A stretch of DNA of 64,000 bases from Doryteuthis pealeii. Its lineage: Eukaryota > Mollusca > Cephalopoda > Myopsida > Loliginidae. The notes beneath the pieces were generated by a model, which searched no databases, was not told the DNA's origin, and worked only from the letters and a program-made list of their open reading frames with translations. Of the stretch, positions 35,297 to 46,536 are shown one piece after another (position 1 is the first letter of the stretch; every line of letters begins with the position of its first letter). The stretch lies in assembly GCA_023376005.1 (NCBI GenBank), contig CM042181.1, forward strand, positions 24,285,468 through 24,349,467, written 5' to 3'. The translations under genes were made by a program, and so were the position numbers.

Positions 35297-35410
35297 TTGA
35301 TTAGCATTCACAATGTAATTGACGTGATTGGTACATGCAAAAATGAAAGTCAAGATCTGATTGGAACACGTGAGGTCGAAAGCCAAAACATAATTGGTAC
35401 ACGTTATTGT
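35297..35410 (+). repeat. Minisatellite, about 3 units of ~33-36 bp
   Basis: A phrase of the form GATTGGTACATG / GATTGGAACACGTGAG / AATTGGTACACG recurs with AAAGTCAAGA / AAAGCCAAAACA between. Translated, it gives IGTCKNESQ, IGTREVESQ and IGTRY, but no complete protein. It sits 100 bp from the hammerhead-like motif and may be part of the same retroelement end. Confidence 0.6.
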
Positions 35411-35990
35411 ACTAACAAACAAATGTTTTTCTATATATATATATACACTTATATATATGTGTGTGTGTGTGTTTGTACATTTACAATATATAGATAGACA
35501 TGTTTTTTTTTCCTAAGTGCAACCCAAAATTGTATGTCTATTTCTTTTGACTTGCATTCTATCTGTGTAATTTGCATGTCTCTTAATGTATTGCATCAAC
35601 CTGTCAAATACATTTTATCTCTGATTCTTGCACACATATGTACATTGCACCTTTCAATGAATTGCCCACGTAATATTAAGCAAAAATCATTTTCAGAATG
35701 AAGATATTTTCTTTCTTACTAGATTTATGAATGAGAGATTATCTAATATTTCGGAGATAGGCTGCAGGCGATACACATATGCACATGTGTTTTAATATAT
35801 ATAATGTCTGTGTGAATGGTTGGTTATCTTAATAAGTATATATATATATGTGTGCGTGTGTCTTAATAAGTATATATATTTATATATACATATGTCTTAA
35901 TATACACACACATATATATACATGTGCCTTAACATATGTGCGCGTGTGTGTCTTAATATATGTATATAAGTGTGTGTGTACGTGTGCGCG

Positions 35991-36070
<80 letters not shown>

Positions 36071-36075
36071 AATGT
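35411..36075. repeat. Patchwork of (TA)n, (TG)n and CACA microsatellites
   Basis: TA/TG runs at about 35434-35475, 35838-35960 and 35993-36072, with about 350 bp of ordinary DNA (35480-35830) between the first two. Near 35830-35960 the phrase CTTAATA followed by short TA and TG runs is repeated four times. Confidence 0.85.
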
Positions 36076-36804
36076 GCATAATGCCTGAGGGCAATTGAAA
36101 ACCTGGGGTGTAATCTGATCTTATTCAATTATCGTTCTTTTTAATGGATGGATGGGTGGAAGAGAGAAGGAAGAAGCCAGTCAATATAAAAGGAAGAAAA
36201 GAACTTTAGAAATGTTATCAGTTTTAGTAGAAAGAATAAATAAGAAAGAAATGAGAAGACGAGATAGAAATTAACGGATTGAGAAAGAAAGTAAAAGAAG
36301 AAAAAAGCGAATATTTGTAAAGAATTGTTATAATTTTTAACAATAAAAAGAAAAGGTTGAAGGAACCAAATAAAATGAAAAAAAAAAAAAATATTAAAAA
36401 AATGTTGGAAAAATGTTTAAAAATAGAAGCGGGGTCCAAAGTTTTGGAACCGTAAAGAATCAGGCGAATTTGCAAATCTTTTTTCTTTTTTTTTTTTAAT
36501 ATGTCCGGTATCCCCGACTCCTTGAAAATGAAAAGTCGATGGCCCTTAATTAAATGACAATTGTCCAAAGGAACAACTACGAGTGATGGGGAACATCGGG
36601 GCTTGACGTGCGGAGGTGAACAGGATGCTGCACGCAAATCATTGTCATTAGATAGATAGATAAGGATTAGATTGAAAAAGAAATAAAAACAACGAGTGTA
36701 TGGTCACCTGCTAAATTAGATAAGAGCTCCTTTCGCAAATCATTACAACTTCAGTAAATCAAAACCTCACTTAATATTTATATAGATAAATGCTAATAAA
36801 TTGG

Positions 36805-36853
<49 letters not shown>

Positions 36854-36872
36854 AGGGAGATAGTATATATTA
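36076..36872. other. Purine-rich intergenic DNA
   Basis: A/G-biased from about 36150 to 36400. A C/G-balanced patch at about 36520-36640 has no motif. A (TA)n-(AG)n run lies at 36808-36852. An open frame of 137 codons on the minus strand (36224-36637) is phenylalanine/leucine/serine-rich from the purine bias and lacks a domain. Confidence 0.4.
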
Positions 36873-38021
36873 GGGATACCCAAAATGAGACTAAATTGCA
36901 TTTTTGACAAAATGACTTTAGCCCCCTCTAGAGAAAATAATTTACCAAAAATCAGGAAATTATCGGATTTTAATGAAATTGTCAGTGTTTATGTATCAAT
37001 GAATGATGTTTATAATGCATTACTTATTTTATTTCAAAACTTTCTCATTTTCTTTCAGGTCACTTATTTTTGAACACCCCCCCCCACACTTTATTTTTTT
37101 TTTCAAGTTGGTCTTTCCGTTTTCTAATTACAGTAAATAAAGAGGTAAAAGACCGAAGTTATGAATAGAAACAAAAAAAAATTATGGTAGCTTTTCTATG
37201 AGAAAATAAGTACCGAAAATCGAAAAATAAAATGTAAAAAAAATAATAGATAATTAATATTTTGGAGATTTCTTTTTTACTCATTTCGATAATTATTTAA
37301 TTGGCTATTATCTTATAAGAGAAAAAAATTATACATCGATACTTTTTCTGCTTAAAAAGGGGGGGGTACATTTTCAATCGAGTTTTTCTTCAAAAAGTAT
37401 ACTTTGTTGTAATAAAATAAGGTTTGCATTAAATAGATATTTATTTCTAGAATCTAAAAATATAACATTTTAAACTTAAAATAATACTTTTCATATTTTA
37501 AAACAATTAAATTCATTTTCAATATAATGCACATAATGGTCGAAAATTAATTGTATTAATACTATACTATATTAATAAACCGGAAGTGAATATACACATT
37601 TTCTTTTCCAACGAAACTAATACATTCTTTATATTTTTACATGCAAAAAACGGATTTTACTTGGTTAAAAGTTAAAACGAGTGAGTAAAATTTCAGTAAT
37701 ATTTAATAAATATGTATTTAAAGTAACGCCTTACTTATTTCTACAAAGAAATGTTTATAAGTATTTTAAAACTATTTTAAACCATCATTGAACACGATAA
37801 ATCAAAATAAATTCCACTTAACTTTTCCTAGAAATTTGGAAGATTTTTAATGTATAAATTGTATTAAAAATAAATTGCATATGTAATGATATTTTTCTTT
37901 TTTTAATGATGGTCAGTATGTTACTACTTATCGATTTCGATAAAGTTTGACCTTAAATAATAGATTTAATTATGTTTAATTCGTTTTTAAAACTTTAGCA
38001 GCCGACAAAAATGGGTATCTC
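36873..38021. mobile_element. TA-flanked TIR element, 1.15 kb, non-autonomous
   Basis: The left end GGGATACCCAAAATGAG follows TA at 36871-36872. The right end reads, as reverse complement, GAGATACCCATTTTTGTC, before TA at 38022-38023. The ends agree over GATACCCA with similar adjoining bases. The interior is very AT-rich with a C9 run near 37077, like the element at 9794-11666, and has no transposase ORF. Both outer flanks are microsatellite. Confidence 0.6.
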
Positions 38022-38023
38022 TA

Positions 38024-38126
<103 letters not shown>

Positions 38127-38132
38127 AAAACG

Positions 38133-38247
38133 AGTGGCAAAGTTCTTTTTAATAGTTATTGATATTTAGAAAAATATCAATAACTATTAAAAAGAACTTT
38201 GCCACTTAATTTAAGAAATCTTTGAAGAATCAAAGATTTCTTAAATT
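38133..38247. repeat. Two adjacent perfect hairpins with identical AGAA loops
   Basis: Hairpin 1: arms 38133-38167 and 38172-38206, 35 bp exact, loop AGAA. Hairpin 2: arms 38208-38225 and 38230-38247, 18 bp exact, loop AGAA. They are one base apart and next to a long (TA)n tract. No coding content. Confidence 0.95.
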
Positions 38248-38249
38248 TA

Positions 38250-38922
38250 AAGAGTATTAAGGGGTACTTCCCACTTTCCTGATCTTTAGAACTGGAGAAC
38301 ACTACCAGTGTCCTACCAAGGGTAGCACCTTTTGTGGGGAGGTTTTACCCCCTAATCAGAGGATAAGGTCATTTTATTCTACGTGCCTGTCAACAGTACA
38401 ATCGGTCAACAGAAAAATCAAAATATAAAACGTTGTGTTGTGTCATTTGTAAATGTAGTGAAGGCCATAAATATTTACTTCCTGGTGTCGTTTCCTATCA
38501 AAAACATTTTATTGTTGTTATGGGATTTTTTTATAAAAAGTGCGTCAGTTTAGATAAGGTCTAAACTTGGACTTTCTTCACCAAACGAGGAAATACATAA
38601 AAAAAGATCCAGGATAAAGCTCTAACTGAATCAGCGTGGATATGGCAAACCTACAATTGGACATCAAGCCGACAAAGTCTGGTGGTATCGTGAGATACTG
38701 CTGGGGCACTCTGGGTTAGTGGTAATGATGCTTCGGAAACCATGCCTGAATCCAGTGTCATCATCTGATGAAGGCTTTGTTGGTTGCAATGCTACAGTAG
38801 TCATTGTATGAAGATCATTAGGTAAAATTCCGCCCTTAATACGAATTTTCATATTGTAAAAAAAAATTTAAGTTTGTGGTAGTGTGTCATTCATTTATTC
38901 TCACTTATTTATTTTCTTTCAT

Positions 38923-38926
<4 letters not shown>
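38250..38926. other. Intergenic DNA, nothing recognised
   Basis: Mixed composition. A 62-codon frame on the minus strand at 38664-38852 contains no known domain, though it lies on the same strand as, and downstream of, the LINE RT remnant at 38982-39610 and could be more of its 3' end. Confidence 0.35.

Positions 38927-38981
<55 letters not shown>
38927..38981. repeat. (TC)n microsatellite
   Basis: About 27 TC units. On the minus strand it continues the reading frame of the LINE remnant as poly-RE. Confidence 0.95.
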
Positions 38982-38984
<3 letters not shown>

Positions 38985-39610
38985 CGTATTGGTTATCACC
39001 CCTGACAGACCCTCCTCACGGCATCCAGAATCCGTACAGAGCTGATTGATATAGATTTTGCTGGTCGGCCTACACAGGTGTTTCCATGTGTAGATGCCCA
39101 CAGCAGTGTCTACAACGGTGTTCAGCATGTCTTGTACGTCTTACTTGGATAGTTTCTGATGGGAGGCCATACAGCTGCTATTTTGTGGGATGTTGTTTTC
39201 AAAATCTATTCAAAACAACACGCAATATCCTTGTATAGCTCTCATCTAGCTTTTTCTCTAAGCGTTTCTTTAGAGTCTAAAGTGGTGCAACTATGCAGTA
39301 GTACTTACACAGCTACAGCTTGGAAGAATTCTCGATTTATCTTATCTGAGAGATCAGATCTCCGCATGATCAATAATCTGTCTATAAGCTTTTTGTAGCT
39401 GAGATATTACTATCTATGTATATGAACTGTTCTACTAATTTCAGAAGCTAACCATCCAGTGTGAAGATGCCTCTATCTTCGTTTTATCGGAGTTCACATA
39501 GAGGCCAACGCCTCTTGCTGCCTTTTCTAGGATATACAGCAGGGATTCGGCTTGTGCAAGTGTATTTGCGAGAAACACTAGATCATCTGGGTAGTCTGCA
39601 TCTGAAATAG
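38982..39610 (-). pseudogene. LINE reverse transcriptase C-terminal remnant
   Basis: Minus-strand reading gives, in order, DADYPDDLVFLANT (the YADD box with P for A, about 39579-39602), QAESLLYILEKAARGVGLYV, NSDKTK, then further on SDLSDKINREFFQAVAV, VLL, GRPAKS or RPTSKIYINQLCTDSGC and TNTDGERERE. This is the RT thumb and C-terminal domain of a non-LTR element that is abundant in marine invertebrates. A thumb segment is missing between about 39400 and 39450, and stops and frameshifts are frequent. It differs from the LINE at 16286-20575 in sequence and in lacking zinc fingers. Confidence 0.8.
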
Positions 39611-39636
39611 TTTCTGCAGGATATCATCAGCTTCTT

Positions 39637-39640
<4 letters not shown>

Positions 39641-39677
<37 letters not shown>
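39641..39677. repeat. Poly(T) tract
   Basis: About 36 T followed by AGCGGGAGCC and another T-rich run. Confidence 0.9.
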
Positions 39678-39678
<1 letters not shown>

Positions 39679-39729
39679 CGGGAGCCTTTTTTTTTTCTTT
39701 TATGAGATCTAATGACGTTCGTAAAAAAT

Positions 39730-39953
39730 AGTATTCGTCGGGGTGACCTAAGTCGGTATCAGCCAGACAGCAAGGGAGTCTATCCCCTTTTCACTAGCGC
39801 TAGACCTAGGAGAATTTTTGCGTCTGTGGTGGAGTGCAACACCTACCATCAGCTCCTTACTTTACTGCACAGATCCCTGTGCTACTCATACGCTGAGTTG
39901 GCAAGGGTCGATATCGGAGCTAGCCGTACCCCTACCGACTAAACCGGCCTAGT
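39730..39953 (-). repeat. tRNA-derived SINE, family B
   Basis: Uninterrupted copy. Plus-strand phrases GTCGGGGTGACCTAAGTCGG, AAGGGAGTCTATCCCC, TTTTCACTAGCGCTAGACC, CACCTACCATCAGCTCC and CGCTGAGTTGGC. The minus-strand head GGCCGGTTTAGTCGG is a worn version of the A box seen at 34808-34819. Confidence 0.8.
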
Positions 39954-41207
39954 AGATAGTCTAGGTATATTATAAATGGTTGAGTAAGTGATAGAAATAG
40001 CTAAATATAAAAGCATTAATACCCATGTACATGTGTGTTTTTATTGCCTTGTTTTTATAACTTTGTTACAATACTAATTATTAGCACATCAGTTCTCCAC
40101 AACACCTGTCGCTCTCACAATATATTATAGTTTGAGCTAGAATTAAGAAGTCCAGACCTAAAGAGTAATCATGCTAGCAGAACCTCCCCCCTCGCCAGAA
40201 ATGCCTTCTTTAAGAAAGAATACCGATCAGGCTATGACAATTTTCCACTACCCACTCTAGAGGTTAATTTCCTAGCGAGTGTGGGTCCGTACGTTAAATC
40301 GACCTTGTGTTAAATTTTGCCACGCTCTCGGGTTGAGAGACCGTGCTAGAACTCACCGACGTTTATAAACTTATAATTCCTCCAAAAAATATTATTTGAT
40401 TTTATAGTTTTGTTAATTCTTCCAGTAAAGAGGGATTTACATAAACCGATCATATTCTTATATAGTTGATTTACGTAAATTAAAATTTCGCTTGTAGAGT
40501 GTTTTTTCTATTAGTATTATTAATTCAATAATAGCTGATAACTGAATCTGAAACCGTCCCCCTCTACTTCAGTCTCTCAAGATCGACCCATTCGGATATC
40601 TCTCCTTTCTGTAAAAGCAACAAAACAAAACAAGAATCCAAAATCCATGACAGCTGAAAAAATGGTTGACTCATAGGCGATACTCAACTCTTCAGTGAAA
40701 TGAAAATTCCCTTCAAACATTTTCCCGCCAATCGTGTGTCAGATCAAACATTTTTGACTCAATAATGTTTGACTCCCGCCGACGCCGTTTGAAGGTTGAA
40801 GTCTTAAATCAGTCTTCTGATCTTTCATTCATGTTTTTCAAGTTTCGTTTCAGACATTAAAATGCCCGGCAAAGGTGGCATTTTTTGTAGTTCTAGGATG
40901 AACGCCGCTTGATACTTTAGGATCGCAAGGCGCCATGGATCAGGACTTAAAGAGAGAACAATAAGGGATTGGTAAAATAATTTATCAGATCTGGGAATGA
41001 AGTTGACTTTATGAAAAAAGATTACGACCAGTGATGTACAGGGGGGGGGCGGCCTAGGACCAACTTTTCATTCAGAAGGAGTTTTGTATTTTCAATATCT
41101 ACTGACGGAGACATTTATTATTTGCTATACGTTGTCAAATTTCTGTTCATAAAAATGTTTACGTTAATATCTACTATATTATTAACACTGTTAGTATATA
41201 TATATAT
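39954..41207. other. Intergenic DNA, nothing recognised
   Basis: Mixed composition. 40160-40370 and 40780-40950 are less AT-rich and non-repetitive but have no open frame. A G10 run lies at 41041. Could include regulatory DNA; no direct evidence. Confidence 0.35.
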
Positions 41208-41357
41208 AAAGTTAAGGTAGCGTGGACATGGATTCAATGCCACCTGGTGTCTCGCTTTTGCGATCTTCAAACCAAATCTTAGTCGGAAGAAAACATAGGC
41301 GAGAAATTATCAGTAACCACGCACCGTTGACTCTGTGTCCCCGCTACCTTAACTTAG
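41208..41357. mobile_element. Short MITE, about 150 bp
   Basis: The left end AAGTTAAGGTAGCGTGGACA and the reverse complement of the right end, TAAGTTAAGGTAGCGGGGACA, match over about 20 bp with one or two differences. The interior has no ORF. Flanked by TA-rich sequence, so the target duplication is unclear. Confidence 0.7.
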
Positions 41358-42460
41358 ATATAAATGCTCTATCCATGATATTGAGCACTGTTTACTTATA
41401 AATATAGCACCCATAATATATATATATATTTGTGTGTGTGACTAGAACTCGGCGCAAAAGGCATATCATTGCGAGATGTGCAATTCCCAGTCCAATTTGC
41501 AACTAAATGATAATTTTATATCTCGTGTTTATACTGAACGTTATTTTTTAATAATCGAAATTCTCGATATAACAGAAACAATTACAAAAAATACTAATTA
41601 AACTCATTCACTCTTTCTTTATTAAGGACATTAATAACATTATAAACTGCTGTTACGAGAACCATACAAGTTCATATGTTGTCCAGTTTATTATAACTAT
41701 GTATGCATATTCTATTCAATTCTCATAAGACACATTGTATATATATCCAGTAAGTGTTATTCACTATTCTAGTTGGGCTGATTGGAAATTAAACCTATGT
41801 TTATTGGAATATAATTAATTATGAATTGCTAATATACACGCGCGCGCGTGTGTGATCAACATAGCTAGTATGCGTTCTATAGTCTCAAAACGGCCTCGAA
41901 ATTGACTTTTTTTTAAATTACCGAACCAGGGAACCCCTCGTCTGTGCGATTTTACATTGCTCACCCTGAAAGATTACTACAACATACAGTCAGGTCATCG
42001 CTAAAAAATGTTTCTGAATTTCTGCACAGAAATCACAACATATGGTTTTGTCTTTGTCATACAAAGCCAGAATTATGAGGCACTCATTGAGAATCGAAAT
42101 CACTAACAATGTTCTGTTCATCTAGCTCGCTAATAATTATACTACAAGAGACACTTTGTAATATGTTCTGTAAGTAACCCAGTTGGTTTGACGAGGCAAA
42201 GTTTGTAAATTCTAAAAGTTAAAATGAACAGTTGTTTTTTTTTTTCAACTATGTCCATGTAAAAAAATTTAAACGCACATTTCGCTCAGGTAATGCATAA
42301 TGATTTTGTTTACACAGTTTACTCTTGTTTATTTTATGAATTTGTAAAGCTGTGTAATTTGGCCAAGTAACCGTCTACAAACACCCAGAATTGGTTCCAA
42401 AAACTTTGCAAGGGAAATGTGAACCCTAAAGACTCGCAGATGTTCCACGATTAACAACCG
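41358..42460. other. AT-rich intergenic DNA
   Basis: Short TA/TG runs near 41416-41440 and a CGCG run at 41838. No gene. Confidence 0.4.
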
Positions 42461-42461
42461 A

Positions 42462-42690
42462 GGAATATCTTTGAAGCGGATCCAGGCAAAACAATTTCAC
42501 AACAAGGAAGTCGACAAAATGCACCATAAACTGCAATTGGTCAATCGAAATGGACCATTCTTCTGCATGACAACAACCGAGTGAGTGTATCCCAAATGAT
42601 TGTGGAAATCGAATAAACTAGACAAGGAAACCCTAACTCATCCAGCTTATTTGCGAGAGGTCTTCTTCCATCGAAAAGGATTTCAATAAC
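42462..42690 (+). pseudogene. Mariner-like transposase fragment (SETMAR-type group)
   Basis: Across three frames the plus strand gives DPGKTIS (about 42477), VDKMHHKLQLVNRNGP (42509-42556), ILLHDNNRVSVSQMIVEIE (42558-42613; HDN carries the second catalytic aspartate) and KLDKETLTHPAY (42617-42652). Family members have LPPGQTI, LVNRKGPILLHDNARPH and LPHPPYSPD at these places. Two frameshifts are visible. The N-terminus and the third aspartate block (SPDL..DY) are not recognisable and no TIRs were found. This is an internal fragment without function. Confidence 0.75.
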
Positions 42691-43545
42691 TAAGCAACAA
42701 CTCTGACGCAACCGCCCGCCGCTCGTGCACTTCGCTGAATACAGATATCGATCTCCCGTTGTAAGTTTAAGTCAAAGTTGCACAAGCCACAATACGGTTC
42801 CAAAAAGGAAACAGTTTTTTTCGAAGGTTTGAAGCCAGACACACATGACCACTCATGTTCTTTAAGAGAAACAATACCCCGAATGCAGTCGGGTTCACTC
42901 TGCAGAGGAGGTTATGTCATACAGCTTAAAATGTATTCGAAGAACTCATCGGTTCTAGGACTCCAAGATCCTATCCTACTGAAACTTCTTCATTATTAGC
43001 ATTAACATGGGTGACTTCTTAGCACTACCAGGTGTTGTGGGCTGAAAAAAAATAGGATAAATTAAAGGACAACTTTGATTTCAAATCCGGGTTGGTGGAG
43101 CCCTTTATTCTTTTAAGGTGATCTTTAAAATCTTACAAGAGAGGTTGTCGGCCATTTTAGCGGGCCCGAGTAAACCTCGAAGAGGATATACGGCAAACTG
43201 TAATGCGTGCAGTCAATGGCAAATCAGGTGTGACACTCGACTCGTCAACCGCTTTGCTATCGAATCCAACGAAGGGAACCGAAAATGGTGCGATCAAAAG
43301 ATGTGTACCACTTCTCTCTACATTAAATCATTCACCTTGATTTAAGAAAGGATGTTTTCGATAACGACAGACAAATATAAGCAATATAAACAATTACAAA
43401 GTTCAGATCTTTAGAAAAGTAGGTGTTTATGATATTCCACAGGGGGACCGGATATAATAAATGTAAAGACTGGACCAAACACACATAAAAATATTTTCTT
43501 CATTTATAACTTCTTTTTGTTTCTTTTCTCACTCGTCCAATCATT
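42691..43545. other. Intergenic DNA, less AT-rich patches
   Basis: Two open frames of about 75 codons (42778-42999, 43118-43345) have no domain I recognise. The phrase AAAGGACAACTTTGATTTCAAATCC (43061) resembles a SINE/LINE phrase at 16571 and 26467. Confidence 0.35.
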
Positions 43546-43573
43546 CTTTTTCTTTTATTTCTTTTTCTACTTT

Positions 43574-43634
<61 letters not shown>

Positions 43635-44410
43635 TTTTTCTCTCGTTGTTGTTGTTGTTCTTCTTCTTCTTCTACTTCTTCACCGGCTAAGTTTCCTTTC
43701 TCTTTTTTCTCTTCTTCGTTCTCCATTTATATCTTCTTTTCTATTTCTTTTTTAAGTCTCTCTTTTCTTATATTTCCATTATTCTTTTTTTTCTCTTTTT
43801 CTTTCTTTTGTGTATTCTTTTTCTTTTTCTTTTCTTACTTTCTTCTCGTTTTATTTGGTTTATTCGTTTACTCTCTTATTTTTTTCTTTCTTATCAACTG
43901 TATGCTTCATCCATTCCCTCTTTTCTTTTCAATCATCTGTCTTCCGTATCTGAAACTTTTTGCGGATATATTTTACTTATTTTAACACATTTGCCCTCAC
44001 AGTTCTAAATATCTTTAAAAATATCTCTTCACTGGCAAGTCACGATAGTTAACGGAAAATGTAGAATGCGAATAAGTATTTGAACAAACTAAACTACCAA
44101 GTCAACAATCTGAGGGAAGTAGAAGCAACCAACCATTGTTAACCTTGTCTAATTATTAACTCTATTTTCATCATTTTTCTTTTCCCTTGTATTCTTCCTT
44201 TTTCTTCTTTCTTTTTCTTCACTATTTTTTCATACTTTTCTTTCTCTTCTCTCTTTCTCCTTTTTCCTTTCATTCCTTCTATTTTTTTTCTTTCTTTCTT
44301 CTTTTATTTGCTTTTTCTCTTTTTTTATTCTTCCCTCTTTTTCCCCATTTTCTTTTTCTTACCTTATTGTCTTTTTTCTTGGAGTCAATTTATTTTCTTT
44401 TGTTCCAGTC
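43546..44410. repeat. Pyrimidine-rich tract with (TC)n core
   Basis: A (TC)n core at 43577-43631 is followed by GTT and CTT runs. T/C-rich sequence continues to about 43930 and again from 44165 to 44400. Open frames rich in F/L/S or in R/E/K are composition artefacts. Confidence 0.85.
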
Positions 44411-45800
44411 TCATGAACAAATTATTTTTAAGAAACAACACTTTTACGCAAATATGATTGAACGCATGGACACACACACATACACACTCATACATGTTTG
44501 ATTTTGTACAATGTACAAAATTGTTTCGAAGCAGAAAATATACATTCAGAGACATCAAACATTTACCCTCATAAGCACATGCTCACAGACATAAATGCAT
44601 ACAATTCCAAACACATATAGAAAATAACACGTTTAAAATCACATGTCCATACGCTCACTATTATTTAAATATTCTCTTGATCAACAATTATATGCATTTG
44701 TATATATCAAAATAATGAGTGATGGGTTTTTGTCTTACACTTCTTAACGCAATTAAAAACAAAATTTGCACAAAAACAATAAAAATAAGCTAAAAACGTG
44801 ACAATATCAGTGTATCCAATCTTATTATACTGGAGATTGTGTGTTCTCCTGTCTGTAACCGAAACTATATTACTACTCAAGTCACGATTCCCTTAGTTAT
44901 TTACGTCACATTCTCCATGATTTTATTTTCATTTAAACTTTAATTATTAATAAAATTGTTTTACATTATTAATACTGGTGGCCATATCTACATACTTATA
45001 ACATGCAATTCTATTTATATATACAACAACATGGCGGTTTACAGTGTTAGCGGGAGGCTAATTTGCATATTGATATTTAAAAATGATTTTAAAAAACATG
45101 TGCTTGGTATTATTGATTTCTAATTTTTGGTTTTATTTTGATAAATATGAGCAAAAATCTCTTCAATAAATCTTAAAAGAAATCCATTAACAAGAAGAAA
45201 TAACTGTCGTTTGTTCTTTACTACCTATTTTAACAAAATAGTCAAATTAGGAAATTTTAGCAATGAAAGACGGGGGTGATGGAAGAGTAAGTTTCGAGTA
45301 TACCGCCCTCAGCATTCTTATTTAGTTTCATTAGCCTTTCTAATTCAATATATTTTATTACATTAAAACTTAAATACTTACACCCGGTGGGTGCATATAT
45401 TTGATACTTCAGATAATACATTTTTAACAAAATGAAGAAAACATATTTCCATTTTAAGAATTTTCACTCACATCTGGGACTCTTCTTTATTCCAGAATTC
45501 AACCCTCAAAACAGTCAACTAACATGAAAAAAAAAAAACAGGTGTTCTTGCTGCTTTATCGTAGTTTTCACTTTTTTCTCCTCTTCCTCATCCTCATCCT
45601 CCTTCTTCTCCTCCTTCATCTTTCTTCTCTAATTAGATTTCATTCTTTTTCTTATGATGATGATGATGATGATCACTTTTTCATTGATCAATTTCTTATG
45701 TCTTATTAATCATCTGCTTTTCAATTCTGAATTTTTTCTTTTCTTTTTATCTTTTTCTACTTTTTATTCAACTTCATTTTTCCCTCATTTTTCTTTTCCT

Positions 45801-45845
<45 letters not shown>

Positions 45846-46367
45846 AATGTAAGAGTATGGGTCAGCTGAATTCTTTGCATGCTTCTCTAAAAGTCGCACT
45901 GTACTTAATCTTAAACGTACATATATGCATTCATAAAAGTATAATAAGTGTATATATTATAAAGAACGGTTCTTCTTTATTTTCGTCTTAATTTTTTCCT
46001 CGTCCTCTCTTTTAGCCTGAGGAACTTCTCTGCGTTGAGAGATAAAAATCTTCATGTAAGTAATACAGCAACTCGTTATCATCTTTGTAATTTTGCAGAT
46101 TATTCAAATTAAATGTGAATATTGATGAATTCGAATGGGAAACTTAGTCAAGGGCAAAGTCTTTATTTTCTTCTTCGTATACTTCCCTTTTTTTTATTTG
46201 CCTGAACCTGTTATTTTTTCGTTCTATTTGAAGCTGTGTTTAATGTCGAAGAGAGTTTTATTCTCAAGTAGTTAAAGTATCTGTCTATGCAGAATATGAG
46301 CCTAAGACTTGAGCTGGTTATATTACAATCGTTGGTGTCAATTAGAAATTGACACTGAATAGTTATG
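44411..46367. other. AT-rich intergenic DNA with long poly(T)
   Basis: CA-rich at 44465-44490. A T/C-rich patch with (ATG)n lies at 45560-45800, and an uninterrupted poly(T) of about 40 at 45801-45840. CATGGCGGTT occurs at 45030 and again at 61443, without further similarity. No gene. Confidence 0.4.
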
Positions 46368-46455
46368 GGTACCTCGTGTGGTTTAATGATTAGCAAAAAA
46401 GACTAGCTCAATACATCCTTGTGACAAACTAAGTTCAGTAAATGGTTACAAACGG
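46368..46455 (+). repeat. tRNA-like SINE head (family D type)
   Basis: TACCTCGTGTGGTTTAATG then GATTAGCAAAAAAGACTAG, and AAGTTCAGTAAATGG as a worn B box. Only the head is present. Confidence 0.4.
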
Positions 46456-46536
46456 TAATTGTTATGATAAAATGGTTCAACAATTAAAAATATTTACCAA
46501 TTTGTGGCAGAGAGACAGGCAGACGTGAAGCGGGTA

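Noticed and set aside
36224..36637. 137-codon minus frame
   Set aside because: Long F/L/S runs from A/G-rich DNA; only the first 40 codons have mixed composition and show no domain.
38982..39398. Plus-strand frame 39159-39398 as a gene
   Set aside because: It is antisense to the LINE RT remnant, which explains the sequence better.
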